In this document: piece by piece, positions 1-5,934 of the stretch | Layout of the letters: each line of letters starts with the position of its first letter | Position numbering within the stretch: the stretch's first letter is position 1 | Origin: Sutterellaceae bacterium | GTDB taxonomy: Bacteria; Pseudomonadota; Gammaproteobacteria; Burkholderiales; Burkholderiaceae_F | Reading direction: 5' to 3' | DNA length: 5,974 nt | NCBI GenBank assembly: GCA_030531135.1 | Contig: JAUNOJ010000113.1 | Coordinates: 1-5,974 of the forward strand | Position numbers and translations under genes: made by a program | The notes under the pieces: generated by a model | Told to the model about the DNA's origin: nothing | Database searches by the model: none | The model's input: the letters and a program-made list of their open reading frames with translations, nothing else

Positions 1-1
1 A

Positions 2-160
2 AGGGGGCACAATATCACCCCATTAGGGTTTGTCAGCTCTATTCAAGGAAATGACCACACTATTTCATACGGGGTTGCTTTAAGTCGAGACGCTTTTAGG
101 GAGAAGCTGAAAGGGGATGAGATACTTGATTTAATTGAATTCGTTGGTTCTCCTATTTAA
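2..160 (+). CDS. C-terminal end of an unidentified protein (5' truncated by window)
   Basis: An open frame enters from the left edge and ends at TAA 158-160, giving the last 52 residues of a protein. The reading has ordinary amino-acid composition, with a hydrophobic beta-like stretch (TISYGVAL) followed by a charged helix (SRDAFREKLKGDEILDLIEF), and ends in GSPI. I do not recognise the family. The mixed beta/alpha look would fit the end of a regulatory or substrate-binding domain, but that is a guess. No terminator with a T-run follows. It is in the same direction as everything downstream, but the next 90 bases are non-coding, so there is no evidence of an operon with the following gene. Confidence 0.55.
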   Translation, partial: RGHNITPLGFVSSIQGNDHTISYGVALSRDAFREKLKGDEILDLIEFVGSPI

Positions 161-252
161 TGTTATCCATAAGGTAAGAAGCCCCTCTATATTAATTCGC
201 AATCTTAATCATCGGTCAGAAACTTGCGGCATGTCTCGGTTGCCTGCTCAAG

Positions 253-482
253 GTGAACGTCACCGTAGTCCTTGATAAAACAGCACAAGTCTATGTGGCC
301 ACAAGCGATGACTATTTCTCTCTGCTATCTTTGCATGCGAGGCGCTCACGACCGAGTTGCTTGTCGAAGAGATCTGCAGTACGGCGATTGATATTCTGGA
401 TACACTTTTGGATCATCACGGCATCGGTAATCGGGAGCCTCGTATTGTCGCAAACGGCATTTTTACCTTTCAGTCGATTTAA
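253..482 (+). pseudogene. DUF1902-like small protein (HicB-like fold), frameshifted
   Basis: The protein starts in one frame (GTG 253, reading MNVTVVLDKTAQVYVATSDD) and continues in another frame from about 318 to TAA 480-482. The second part reads SAIFACEALTTELLVEEI, then a helix STAIDILDTLLDHHGI. Joined together this gives about 76 residues with the DUF1902 pattern: a beta hairpin with VYVATSDD, then a helix rich in E and L. DUF1902 proteins are short, HicB-antitoxin-like proteins. Adding one T to the TTT at 315-317 would join the two frames. After the break, the first frame turns into a low-quality Arg/Ser/Trp-rich tail, as expected out of frame. There is no convincing Shine-Dalgarno at GTG 253, so the true 5' end is uncertain. 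It is either a decayed gene or an assembly or sequencing indel. A programmed -1 shift is less likely, because no classical heptamer slippery site is present. Confidence 0.6.
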
Positions 483-494
483 AGTGGTTGCGTT

Positions 495-854
495 ATGAAG
501 TATTTGTCTCAAGCCCTCAAAGACGTGTTCGCGCACAATCGAGAATTCACCAAGTTGTTGCTTGAAACGAATATCAAGCTCGCGACGAAGCAGGTCGATT
601 GCCAAGACCAAACGTTCGAGTGCTTGGCTTGGATTTCTCATATCGACAAGGTGACCGGAGCTTGCAAAATCTCGTTAGATAAAGTCGCTGTCGACAATCG
701 ACTTTCAGCCGTCATTATCGATCCCGCGCTGTCGGTGCCGGGCAACGCTTATTTGAACGCCTTCGTGAGCGGAGAGCTCGTTCGTCTTCGTTGCAAATTG
801 AACACTGAATCGCAAGGTGAAGGTGTTCGTTTAGAAATCGTCGGCACCTTTTAA
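495..854 (+). CDS. hypothetical protein, 119 residues
   Basis: ATG 495 to TAA 852-854 encodes 119 residues with balanced composition. It has an N-terminal amphipathic helical half (MKYLSQALKDVFAHNREFTKLL, residues 1 to about 34) and a beta-rich C-terminal half (about 44-119, including CLAWISHID, GACKISLDKVAV, ELVRLRCKL and VRLEIVGTF). There is no signal peptide and no membrane segment, so it is probably cytoplasmic. It contains four Cys (36, 43, 57, 100), not spaced as a metal site. A weak Shine-Dalgarno-like AAAGTGG lies at 481-487. The start is 12 bases after the stop of the DUF1902-like gene, so the two may have formed one small operon. DUF1902/HicB-like proteins are often found in toxin-antitoxin contexts, but this product does not look like HicA or any toxin I know. 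The overlapping minus-strand ORFs look like shadows. I do not recognise the family. Confidence 0.6.
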   Translation: MKYLSQALKDVFAHNREFTKLLLETNIKLATKQVDCQDQTFECLAWISHIDKVTGACKISLDKVAVDNRLSAVIIDPALSVPGNAYLNAFVSGELVRLRCKLNTESQGEGVRLEIVGTF

Positions 855-1073
855 CGGGGCAAAAATAATCGAACTCCGCAGGATGTTTTTGAGCCCTAGC
901 TCCTCCATTATCCACGAAGTGAAAATGTTGTGCACGATTGCCAAACACTCCGATGGTGTGGTGCAAGGTCCCCAAAGGGAGAGTGTTAAACTGCGCGTAA
1001 GATGTGCCGACACAGACGGTCAATTGTGATCGTCCCAATCGAGGTATGGCAAATTCTTGGGTAAGCAACTGTT
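855..1073. other. intergenic region upstream of the sensor kinase
   Basis: These 219 bases contain no gene I can support. A short frame (ATG 883 to TGA 1027-1029, 48 codons) is open but has no properly spaced ribosome binding site and no recognisable product. A weak imperfect hairpin can be drawn at about 928-965, with ACAC/GTGT and GCAC/GTGC arms. I see no T-run terminator and no clear -35/-10 pair. The kinase promoter should lie here unless it is read through from upstream. The repeats found upstream of the reductase do not occur here, which argues against simple autoregulation through the same site. Confidence 0.4.
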
Positions 1074-2879
1074 ATGAAGACAAAATTTTGGATTGCCTGT
1101 GCGTGTTTTATTCAAAGTGTTGCAGTGTTAGCGGCCCAAGAACAAGTGTCTCCCGAAAGCCTGCCTCCGATACATTTCGGTATTGCAAGCTTCACTGCGC
1201 CAAACACCAAATTCGAGCTTTTCCAAAAAACATTTGAAGCGATCCAAACGGCTGTTGCTCCTCGGGCTGTTATTCGAACTATTTATCCGAACAAAAGCTT
1301 TCTTGAAAAGGCGTTGGAAAATGAGGAAGTCGACATCGTGATGTCCGGAGCCGGCGTATATCGGCGCCGGTTAGATCAGGGGCTCAGAGATGTTGCGACA
1401 ATGTTTTCTGCTCAGGAACCCAATCCGGATAAGGCGGTCGGCTCGGTATTTATCACCAGACAAGACTTTAAAGAGCCGCAATCTATCCAAGAACTTAAAG
1501 GACTGACCTTAGCTGCACGCCATCCTTTGGGGTTTCAGGGGATTTGCATTGCATTGGGTGAAGTCGCGAAATATACGTCGGATCCGGAAAAGTTCTTTTC
1601 CCAAATTAGTTATGTCGGTGGCGGAGAGGAAAATGTCGTCAATGCCGTGATATTGGGAAAAGCGGATGTCGGCATTGTGCGAACATGCTTTTTTGAAGAT
1701 CGGCGGGCGATTGGAAAACCGGTGGAGGGGGTTGTTCCGATTTTAATAAAAGACCAGAGCGATATTGTTTGTAAAACATCAACGGATCTTTATCCGAATT
1801 GGAGTCTGTCGGTGACCCGACGCCTAGCTCCCGATGAAATTTGGAAAATTATTCGCGCCATTCACATCATGCCGGCGACGACAAACGGGATGGGATGGAC
1901 TGTTGCCAGCGATTTCGGCACTGTGGATCAGTTGAATAAAACGTTGAGAATCGGCCCGTATGAGTTTTTGAGAACATGGAGCTTACAAAGAATATGGGCC
2001 GAGTATCGTAGCGGTTTGATTTTTTTACTATTGTTGGCAATTTTTCTAGTCGCTCATACCTTAAGATCGTCGGCTCTCGTCAATCGCCGAACCAAGGAGT
2101 TGAACGCAGCACACGAAAAGGAAAGGGAACTGGAACGCAGTGCACAGGAAGCCTCTGAAAAACTTGAGCGCTTGCAAAAACTGAATACGGTTACGCAACT
2201 TTCCAGCCTTGTTGCGCATGAGTTATCGCAACCGTTGGCTGCCATTGCCTGCCATGCAAAAGTTCTTGAAAGACTACAGAAGAAAAGTCAACAAAGCCAA
2301 CCGTTGGCGGAAGATGCAGTTGAAAGTATTTCCCGAAACATCGGGCATGCTACGGAGATTTTGCAAAAAGTGAAATCAGTGGCACGTAAAGAACAGCGTG
2401 ATTATAAAAAGGACGATCTCAATGAGATTTCCCGGAGAGCTCTTGAACGTTTCAAGACGATTTTTGTGAAAAACAGCTCAACAACGATTGAGCAGAACCT
2501 TTGCAAGCAAACCTTGCCTGTCATTGTGGATCGTCTTGAAATCGATCTGGCAGTGATCAATTTGTTGAAAAACGCTTATGAAGCCAGCATGCAGGTCAAT
2601 GCGCCCAGAATCGAGATGTCGACTTTTTTGTCCAAAGACGGCAAGACGGCCGATATTTCTATCACGGACAACTCCTGTTCATTGTCGGAAGAAGATTTTT
2701 CCAAAATAGCCGTACCTTTGATGACCACGAAGGTCGACGGTTTGGGATTGGGACTTTCGATTGTGAGGGCCATTGCCGAGAGACATCAAGGCGCTTTAAA
2801 GTTAAGTCGAAGTTCTTTAGGCAGTTTGATCGCTACGATCAGTTTGCCAATTGCCGATGGAGAAAGAGCCGATGTTTAA
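1074..2879 (+). CDS. TtrS-like sensor histidine kinase with periplasmic PhnD-type ligand-binding domain
   Basis: This 601-residue membrane sensor kinase probably binds a periplasmic small molecule and phosphorylates the downstream regulator. A Sec signal peptide or N-terminal anchor covers residues 1-21 (cleavage near VLA-AQ). A PhnD/TtrS-like type-2 binding domain spans about 33-295, with the family-typical segments VDIVMSGAGVYRRR (86-99), KADVGIVRTCFFED (196-209) and LYPNWSLSVTR (239-249). One transmembrane helix follows at about 313-330, then a charged coiled coil at about 335-375. The HisKA box AHELSQPLAAI places the phosphoacceptor at His382. The HATPase has an N-box (INLLKNAYEAS, N496/N500) and a G2 loop GLGLGLSI (556-563). 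The usual DxGxG (G1) loop is degenerate: TDNSCSL, keeping D532 but not the glycines. The architecture matches TtrS, the tetrathionate sensor, and its many relatives. The ligand is unknown and tetrathionate should not be assumed. The start at 1074 gives a complete signal peptide, although its Shine-Dalgarno (GGGTAAG, 1059-1065) is weak. The stop overlaps the regulator gene. Confidence 0.9.
   Translation: MKTKFWIACACFIQSVAVLAAQEQVSPESLPPIHFGIASFTAPNTKFELFQKTFEAIQTAVAPRAVIRTIYPNKSFLEKALENEEVDIVMSGAGVYRRRLDQGLRDVATMFSAQEPNPDKAVGSVFITRQDFKEPQSIQELKGLTLAARHPLGFQGICIALGEVAKYTSDPEKFFSQISYVGGGEENVVNAVILGKADVGIVRTCFFEDRRAIGKPVEGVVPILIKDQSDIVCKTSTDLYPNWSLSVTRRLAPDEIWKIIRAIHIMPATTNGMGWTVASDFGTVDQLNKTLRIGPYEFLRTWSLQRIWAEYRSGLIFLLLLAIFLVAHTLRSSALVNRRTKELNAAHEKERELERSAQEASEKLERLQKLNTVTQLSSLVAHELSQPLAAIACHAKVLERLQKKSQQSQPLAEDAVESISRNIGHATEILQKVKSVARKEQRDYKKDDLNEISRRALERFKTIFVKNSSTTIEQNLCKQTLPVIVDRLEIDLAVINLLKNAYEASMQVNAPRIEMSTFLSKDGKTADISITDNSCSLSEEDFSKIAVPLMTTKVDGLGLGLSIVRAIAERHQGALKLSRSSLGSLIATISLPIADGERADV
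2859..2862 (+). promoter_or_regulatory. ribosome binding site for the response regulator, inside the kinase gene
   Basis: GGAG lies 9 bases before ATG 2872 and within the last codons of the kinase gene. The upstream alternatives TTG 2851 and ATG 2857 have no comparable site. This decides the start at 2872 and implies translational coupling of kinase and regulator. Confidence 0.65.
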
Positions 2880-3549
2880 ACCGTTGGACATTCAGGGATT
2901 GGAACAAGCAGTGGAGCGATTGGCGCAAGACCAAAAACCTCTGGTTAGGATCGTTGATGACGAAGCCGAACTGCGGCAGGGGTTGGCTTCTTTATTAATG
3001 TGCGAAGATCTCGATTATGTCGCTTTCGCCAGTGCGGAGGACTATTTATTGGCGGAAAAATGCGATCGGCCGGGATGCTTGATTCTTGATATTCGAATGA
3101 CAGGGATGAGCGGTTTGCAATTGCAAAATCAACTCAATGAATTGGGTGAAGTTTTGCCGATCATCTTTTTGTCCGGGCACGGAACGCTTCCCATTGCTGT
3201 CGGGACTCTGAAAAAAGGGGCAGTTGATTTTCTTGAAAAACCTTTTGATCCGGATGTGTTGATTCAGACGGTTCATTCGGCAATAAAGACCAATCTTCAG
3301 ACCAGAGAAAAGCAAGATGTCTTGAGGCAAACGATCGAGAGATTTTCGGAACTCTCGGACCGAGAGCGGCAAGTTTTAAAAGATGTTGCAGCCGGGTTAC
3401 CTAATAAGGCAATTGGCGAACATCTTGGCATTAGTCCTCGTACGGTTGAAATTTATCGCGGAAGTTGCTTAAAGAAGCTTTGCTTACACAAGGCAGAGGA
3501 AGCTTCGAGAGTTGTTTCTGTCCTCAAACGCGTGGGCGTGTTGTGGTAA
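2872..3549 (+). CDS. TtrR/FixJ-family response regulator (REC + LuxR-type HTH)
   Basis: This is a 225-residue DNA-binding response regulator, the evident partner of the kinase it overlaps by 8 bases. The receiver domain covers about 23-140, with acidic pocket D29/D30, phosphoacceptor D73 (LILDIRMTGMSG), S101 in the LSGHG strand and K123 in the EKPF motif. This is the FixJ/TtrR style. A linker (about 141-158) leads to a LuxR-type HTH at about 160-220: LSDRERQVLKDVAAGLPNKAI, with the recognition helix region ISPRTVEIYRGSCLKKL. A frame extension to TTG 2851 would add seven residues (232 in total), but ATG 2872 has the only good ribosome binding site. By analogy with TtrSR, its target should be the promoter of the adjacent reductase gene, where several repeated elements sit (3556-3701). 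The cognate pairing is inferred from the overlap and the order. Confidence 0.92.
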   Translation: MFKPLDIQGLEQAVERLAQDQKPLVRIVDDEAELRQGLASLLMCEDLDYVAFASAEDYLLAEKCDRPGCLILDIRMTGMSGLQLQNQLNELGEVLPIIFLSGHGTLPIAVGTLKKGAVDFLEKPFDPDVLIQTVHSAIKTNLQTREKQDVLRQTIERFSELSDRERQVLKDVAAGLPNKAIGEHLGISPRTVEIYRGSCLKKLCLHKAEEASRVVSVLKRVGVLW

Positions 3550-3555
3550 TCATTT

Positions 3556-3653
3556 CAAAATAGCGTGTCAAGCGAACTCAGAATTGAGCCCAGCGGGGTC
3601 AAAACATAGTTCGTCAAAGAGCTATTTTACGAGGGTGCCTAACAAAATAGCGT
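3556..3653 (+). repeat. repeated CAAAATAGC elements, candidate response-regulator operator
   Basis: CAAAATAGCGT occurs at 3556-3566 and exactly again at 3643-3653. The complement of its core (GCTATTTT) occurs at 3621-3628, so AAAATAGC is present three times in under 100 bases. The last two copies form an 8-bp inverted repeat around a 15-base spacer. Between them, GTCAAA occurs at 3598-3603 and again at 3613-3618 (15-base period), and the related GTCAAG at 3567-3572. The location, between the regulator and the reductase it probably controls, makes binding sites a reasonable reading. A hairpin role for the inverted pair is the alternative. No clear sigma70 promoter could be fixed among them. 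Confidence 0.45.
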
Positions 3654-3674
3654 CACGTACCGCCAGAACGAAGG

Positions 3675-3701
3675 ATTGACATCACACAATTCCCTTAAGG
3701 G
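3675..3701 (+). promoter_or_regulatory. tandem small palindromes upstream of the reductase
   Basis: ATTG-N8-CAAT (3675-3690) is followed at once by the perfect 10-base palindrome CCCTTAAGGG (3692-3701). The first contains a perfect TTGACA (3676-3681), but there is no -10-like hexamer at 16-18 bases downstream of it, so I do not call it a -35. Such dyads could be protein-binding sites, either for the response regulator or for a redox regulator. The sequences do not match FNR or CRP consensus sites. The assignment is tentative. Confidence 0.3.
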
Positions 3702-3705
3702 GTCT

Positions 3706-3744
3706 TCCTTGGAAAATGCCCTCAGTGAAGTTCATTACCAAGGA
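3706..3744 (+). promoter_or_regulatory. possible helix sequestering the reductase ribosome binding site
   Basis: TCCTTGG (3706-3712) is perfectly complementary to CCAAGGA (3738-3744). The right arm contains most of the reductase Shine-Dalgarno AAGGAG (3740-3745), and the loop is 25 bases. If the pairing forms in the mRNA leader, it would hide the ribosome binding site. Seven pairs with a long loop is modest stability, so this is a suggestion rather than a firm element. Confidence 0.3.
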
Positions 3745-3745
3745 G
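3740..3745 (+). promoter_or_regulatory. ribosome binding site fixing the reductase start at 3752
   Basis: AAGGAG lies 6 bases before ATG 3752, the ideal position. The in-frame ATG at 3716 has no such site. It would also put 12 extra residues in front of the twin-arginine signal, so it is not the start. Confidence 0.85.
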
Positions 3746-3751
3746 AGACTT

Positions 3752-5482
3752 ATGTCAAACATCACTACTTCAAGACGCGGCTTTTTAAAAAACAGCCTTT
3801 TCGGTGCGGCCGGCGCTGTCGCTTCCGGAACGATTCTCGGTGTCCCGGCTGCGCAAGCTGCTGTACAAAAATGGGACGAAACGACGGATCTCGTCGTGAT
3901 CGGTTGGGGGGCTGCCGGGTTGACGACCGCGATTGTCGCAGCACAAAACGGTTGCAATGTCGTGATCTTGGAGCGTCAGCCTGAAAGTTCGGCTCGTTCC
4001 AATACAAGAATGTCCGGCGGCATGTTCCACACGGCATCGAAGGACTATAACCATGCTGCGCTCAAGGCGTACGCAAAGGCAATGTTCTCCGGCGAAAATA
4101 TTCCCTGGAAGGAAGAGGGCGAACAGCCCGAGTTTTCCGATGAAATGGCCGAGTATTGGGCTCAATATTTGCCGAAGTTCATGGATTTCATGCAAGGGCT
4201 TGATCCGGAATTCAAAATCCGTCTTGGCAGAAATCACGCCGACGGTCAAAAATCCAATACCGCCTTTCCGGATTTTCCCGGTGCAAAAGACAGCGGGTAT
4301 CAGGCCGGCAGAGCAACTTACCGAGCTCGCGGCGCCGGAAACAATTCGACTTATGGAAAGCCAAAACTTGAAACGGAATACGGTGAGGCATTCTGGCAGT
4401 GTCTCATGCAGGGTGCCAAGAAGTATCCCCAGATTCGAGTTGTCTACGATACGAAGGCCGAACATCTCGTTAAAAACGATCAAGGAGAAATCATCGGGGT
4501 TGTCGCTAATCAGAAGGGCAAACGTGTTACTTACGGCTCTAAAAAGGCAGTTGCGATTTGCTCGGGCGGATATGAGTACAACAAGCACATGCGTCAAGCT
4601 TTCCTTGAAGGTCCGGGTGTTGACGGTTGGGCGTTTTACGGAACGCTTTATAACGAGGGCGACGGTATCCGAATGGGGATGGAGGCCGGTGCCGGCTTAA
4701 TGAAGGTTGGCAAGTGTGCAGCTCGTATGATTTGGCCTTTGCCGATTCGTCACAACGGACTGAGAGTCGGAACGATTACGCCTGTTGTCGGGCGAGGCCA
4801 CTCTATTGTGGTCGATAACTTCGGCAAGCGTTTTGCAGCAGAAACTTTGATTACCGACGATCCCACTCGCTATTTCTTCTACAAGGAAGCGATTCACTTC
4901 GATATCAAGACGTTGCAGTATCCGAGAAATCCTTCCTGGTTGATTTTTGATGACAAGTTGCGCCGTGAACGCCCCGTTGTCAATTTCTACAATTCAGTCG
5001 TCGGTTTCGATTTTATCGACTACGGCAATCGAGATAATTCCGATGCGGTAAAGAAGGGATGGATTCTCAAGGGGGATACGCTCGAAGAGTTGGCAGAAAA
5101 GATTCGTACACAGAAAGAAAATTGCAATCGCATGGACGGTGCAACACTTGCTGAGACCGTCAAGCGTTTTAATAAATTCTGCGACGATAAAAAGGATTTG
5201 GATTTCGATCGCCGCGCAAAAACGCTTGAGCCGCTTTCGGAGGGACCCTTTTATGCGGTTCCGCTTGTGGCCGGCGGCCCCAATACCAAGGGTGGCTTGG
5301 CGGCCGATGCTAAACGTAGAGTTCTCGATTGGGATTACAAACCTATCCCGCGTTTGTTCGCTGTCGGCGAAGTTGCTTCGGTACTGAAGTTTGTTTATCA
5401 AAGTGGCGGCAACCTTACCGAATGTGTTGTTTTCGGACAGGTCGCAGGTAAGGAAATTGCCAAGCTGGACAATGTGGCTTAA
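3752..5482 (+). CDS. Tat-exported FAD-dependent reductase of the fumarate reductase/3-ketosteroid dehydrogenase superfamily
   Basis: This 576-residue protein is a probable periplasmic terminal reductase that takes electrons from the cytochrome encoded downstream. The twin-arginine signal is clear: TSRRGFLK at 6-13, a hydrophobic stretch, and an AQA cleavage site at about 36. The FAD Rossmann motif GWGAAG (51-56) follows strand DLVVI, with E74 at the end of the next strand binding ribose. SNTRMSGGMFH (83-93) is the typical second FAD contact. A substrate/cap domain fills the middle (about 120-490). The C-terminal FAD part runs from GPFYAVPLVAGGPNTKGGL (498-516) through LFAVGE (535-540) to YQSGGNLTECVVFGQVAG (549-566). 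Against flavocytochrome c3 fumarate reductase, the carboxylate-binding His504 aligns with N511 and Arg544 with Q550, so fumarate is an unlikely substrate. The TKGG segment resembles ketosteroid dehydrogenases. There is no heme motif and no FMN-binding domain, so it needs an external electron donor. Other members of the superfamily reduce urocanate, itaconate, cinnamates or steroids. The actual acceptor is not identifiable here. Confidence 0.88.
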   Translation: MSNITTSRRGFLKNSLFGAAGAVASGTILGVPAAQAAVQKWDETTDLVVIGWGAAGLTTAIVAAQNGCNVVILERQPESSARSNTRMSGGMFHTASKDYNHAALKAYAKAMFSGENIPWKEEGEQPEFSDEMAEYWAQYLPKFMDFMQGLDPEFKIRLGRNHADGQKSNTAFPDFPGAKDSGYQAGRATYRARGAGNNSTYGKPKLETEYGEAFWQCLMQGAKKYPQIRVVYDTKAEHLVKNDQGEIIGVVANQKGKRVTYGSKKAVAICSGGYEYNKHMRQAFLEGPGVDGWAFYGTLYNEGDGIRMGMEAGAGLMKVGKCAARMIWPLPIRHNGLRVGTITPVVGRGHSIVVDNFGKRFAAETLITDDPTRYFFYKEAIHFDIKTLQYPRNPSWLIFDDKLRRERPVVNFYNSVVGFDFIDYGNRDNSDAVKKGWILKGDTLEELAEKIRTQKENCNRMDGATLAETVKRFNKFCDDKKDLDFDRRAKTLEPLSEGPFYAVPLVAGGPNTKGGLAADAKRRVLDWDYKPIPRLFAVGEVASVLKFVYQSGGNLTECVVFGQVAGKEIAKLDNVA

Positions 5483-5505
5483 CTGTTCTCCGACATAATG
5501 CAGGC

Positions 5506-5525
5506 CCGGGAGGTACGCCTCCCGG
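5506..5525 (+). other. GC-rich intercistronic hairpin with UACG loop
   Basis: CCGGGAGG (5506-5513) and CCTCCCGG (5518-5525) form a perfect 8-bp stem with the four-base loop TACG, in the 58-base gap between reductase and cytochrome genes. No T-run follows, so it is not a standard intrinsic terminator. The left arm carries a strong Shine-Dalgarno sequence (GGGAGG) that is 27 bases from the cytochrome ATG, too far to serve it directly. The right arm looks like anti-Shine-Dalgarno. Likely roles are mRNA end-protection or processing, setting different reductase and cytochrome levels, or shaping initiation at 5541. UNCG loops are known to be stable, although usually with a C-G closing pair rather than the G-C seen here. 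Confidence 0.6.
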
Positions 5526-5540
5526 CGAAACGGTGTAACT

Positions 5541-5915
5541 ATGGATTTATTTCATCTGAAAAAATTAATTCAACAGGCAATCGTTTGCGTTGCCTTGACG
5601 GTTTCGGGAACGTGTTTTGCGGCCGGCGACGGTACACTTGCCGATAGGCATATCAACCGTGGTCAGAAATGTGATGCTTGTCACGAAACTATGAACAAAT
5701 TGAAGACGTACGGTGATTATGGGGTTTGTGCATCTTGTCATGGCGATTACGATGCAATGATCAAGCGCACACAAGCTAAGTATGCGAACTCTCCCGATCC
5801 CAACCCGCATGATGAACATGACGGGGCACTTCCCTGTACAGAGTGTCACAAAGGGCACACTCGGGGGAAAAACTATTGTGGAGAGTGCCACTCGTATACG
5901 TACAAGGTTCCGTAG
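5541..5915 (+). CDS. periplasmic tetraheme cytochrome c (flavocytochrome c3 heme-domain type)
   Basis: This 124-residue electron carrier has a Sec signal peptide at about 1-27 (positive KK, hydrophobic core, cleavage after CFA) and a mature part of about 97 residues. Four CXXCH heme sites are present: C44-H48, C63-H67, C99-H103 and C113-H117. Histidines H37, H90, H93 and H106 lie where the distal ligands fall in the N-terminal heme domain of Shewanella fumarate reductase FccA. This suggests four bis-His hemes. The segments CASCHGDY, CTECHKGH and YCGECHSY resemble that domain in order and spacing. It therefore looks like the heme half of a split flavocytochrome c, serving the flavoprotein encoded just upstream in the same direction. 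It probably receives electrons from a NapC/CymA-type quinol dehydrogenase outside this window. ATG 5541 gives a complete signal peptide, but no good Shine-Dalgarno precedes it, and the GC hairpin ends 15 bases before the start. Confidence 0.93.
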   Translation: MDLFHLKKLIQQAIVCVALTVSGTCFAAGDGTLADRHINRGQKCDACHETMNKLKTYGDYGVCASCHGDYDAMIKRTQAKYANSPDPNPHDEHDGALPCTECHKGHTRGKNYCGECHSYTYKVP

Positions 5916-5934
5916 ACGATTTGCCAATTACGGC

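Noticed and set aside
312..641. 109-codon minus-strand ORF across the DUF1902-like and 119-residue genes
   Set aside because: It is antisense to the recognisable DUF1902 halves and to the + ORF at 495. It has no recognisable motif and no supported start.
831..1068. Minus-strand ORFs (715-1068 and 831-1013) and a + frame 883-1029 in the gap before the kinase
   Set aside because: None has a well-placed ribosome binding site or recognisable product, and they contradict each other. A decayed gene cannot be excluded.
3676..3704. TTGACA at 3676-3681 as a sigma70 -35 box
   Set aside because: No -10-like hexamer occurs 16-18 bases downstream (the sequence there is G-rich), so the match stands alone.
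3785..4597. 270-codon open frame on the minus strand inside the reductase gene
   Set aside because: It lies wholly antisense to a gene with clear Tat, FAD-binding and C-terminal motifs. Its translation has shadow-like composition and no family signature.
4053..4700. 215-codon alternative + frame inside the reductase gene
   Set aside because: Arg/Ser-rich, low-quality translation with no ribosome binding site; a shadow of the real frame.
5506..5525. Intrinsic terminator between reductase and cytochrome
   Set aside because: The stem is strong but is followed by CGAAACGG rather than a T-run, and the two gene products clearly belong together.
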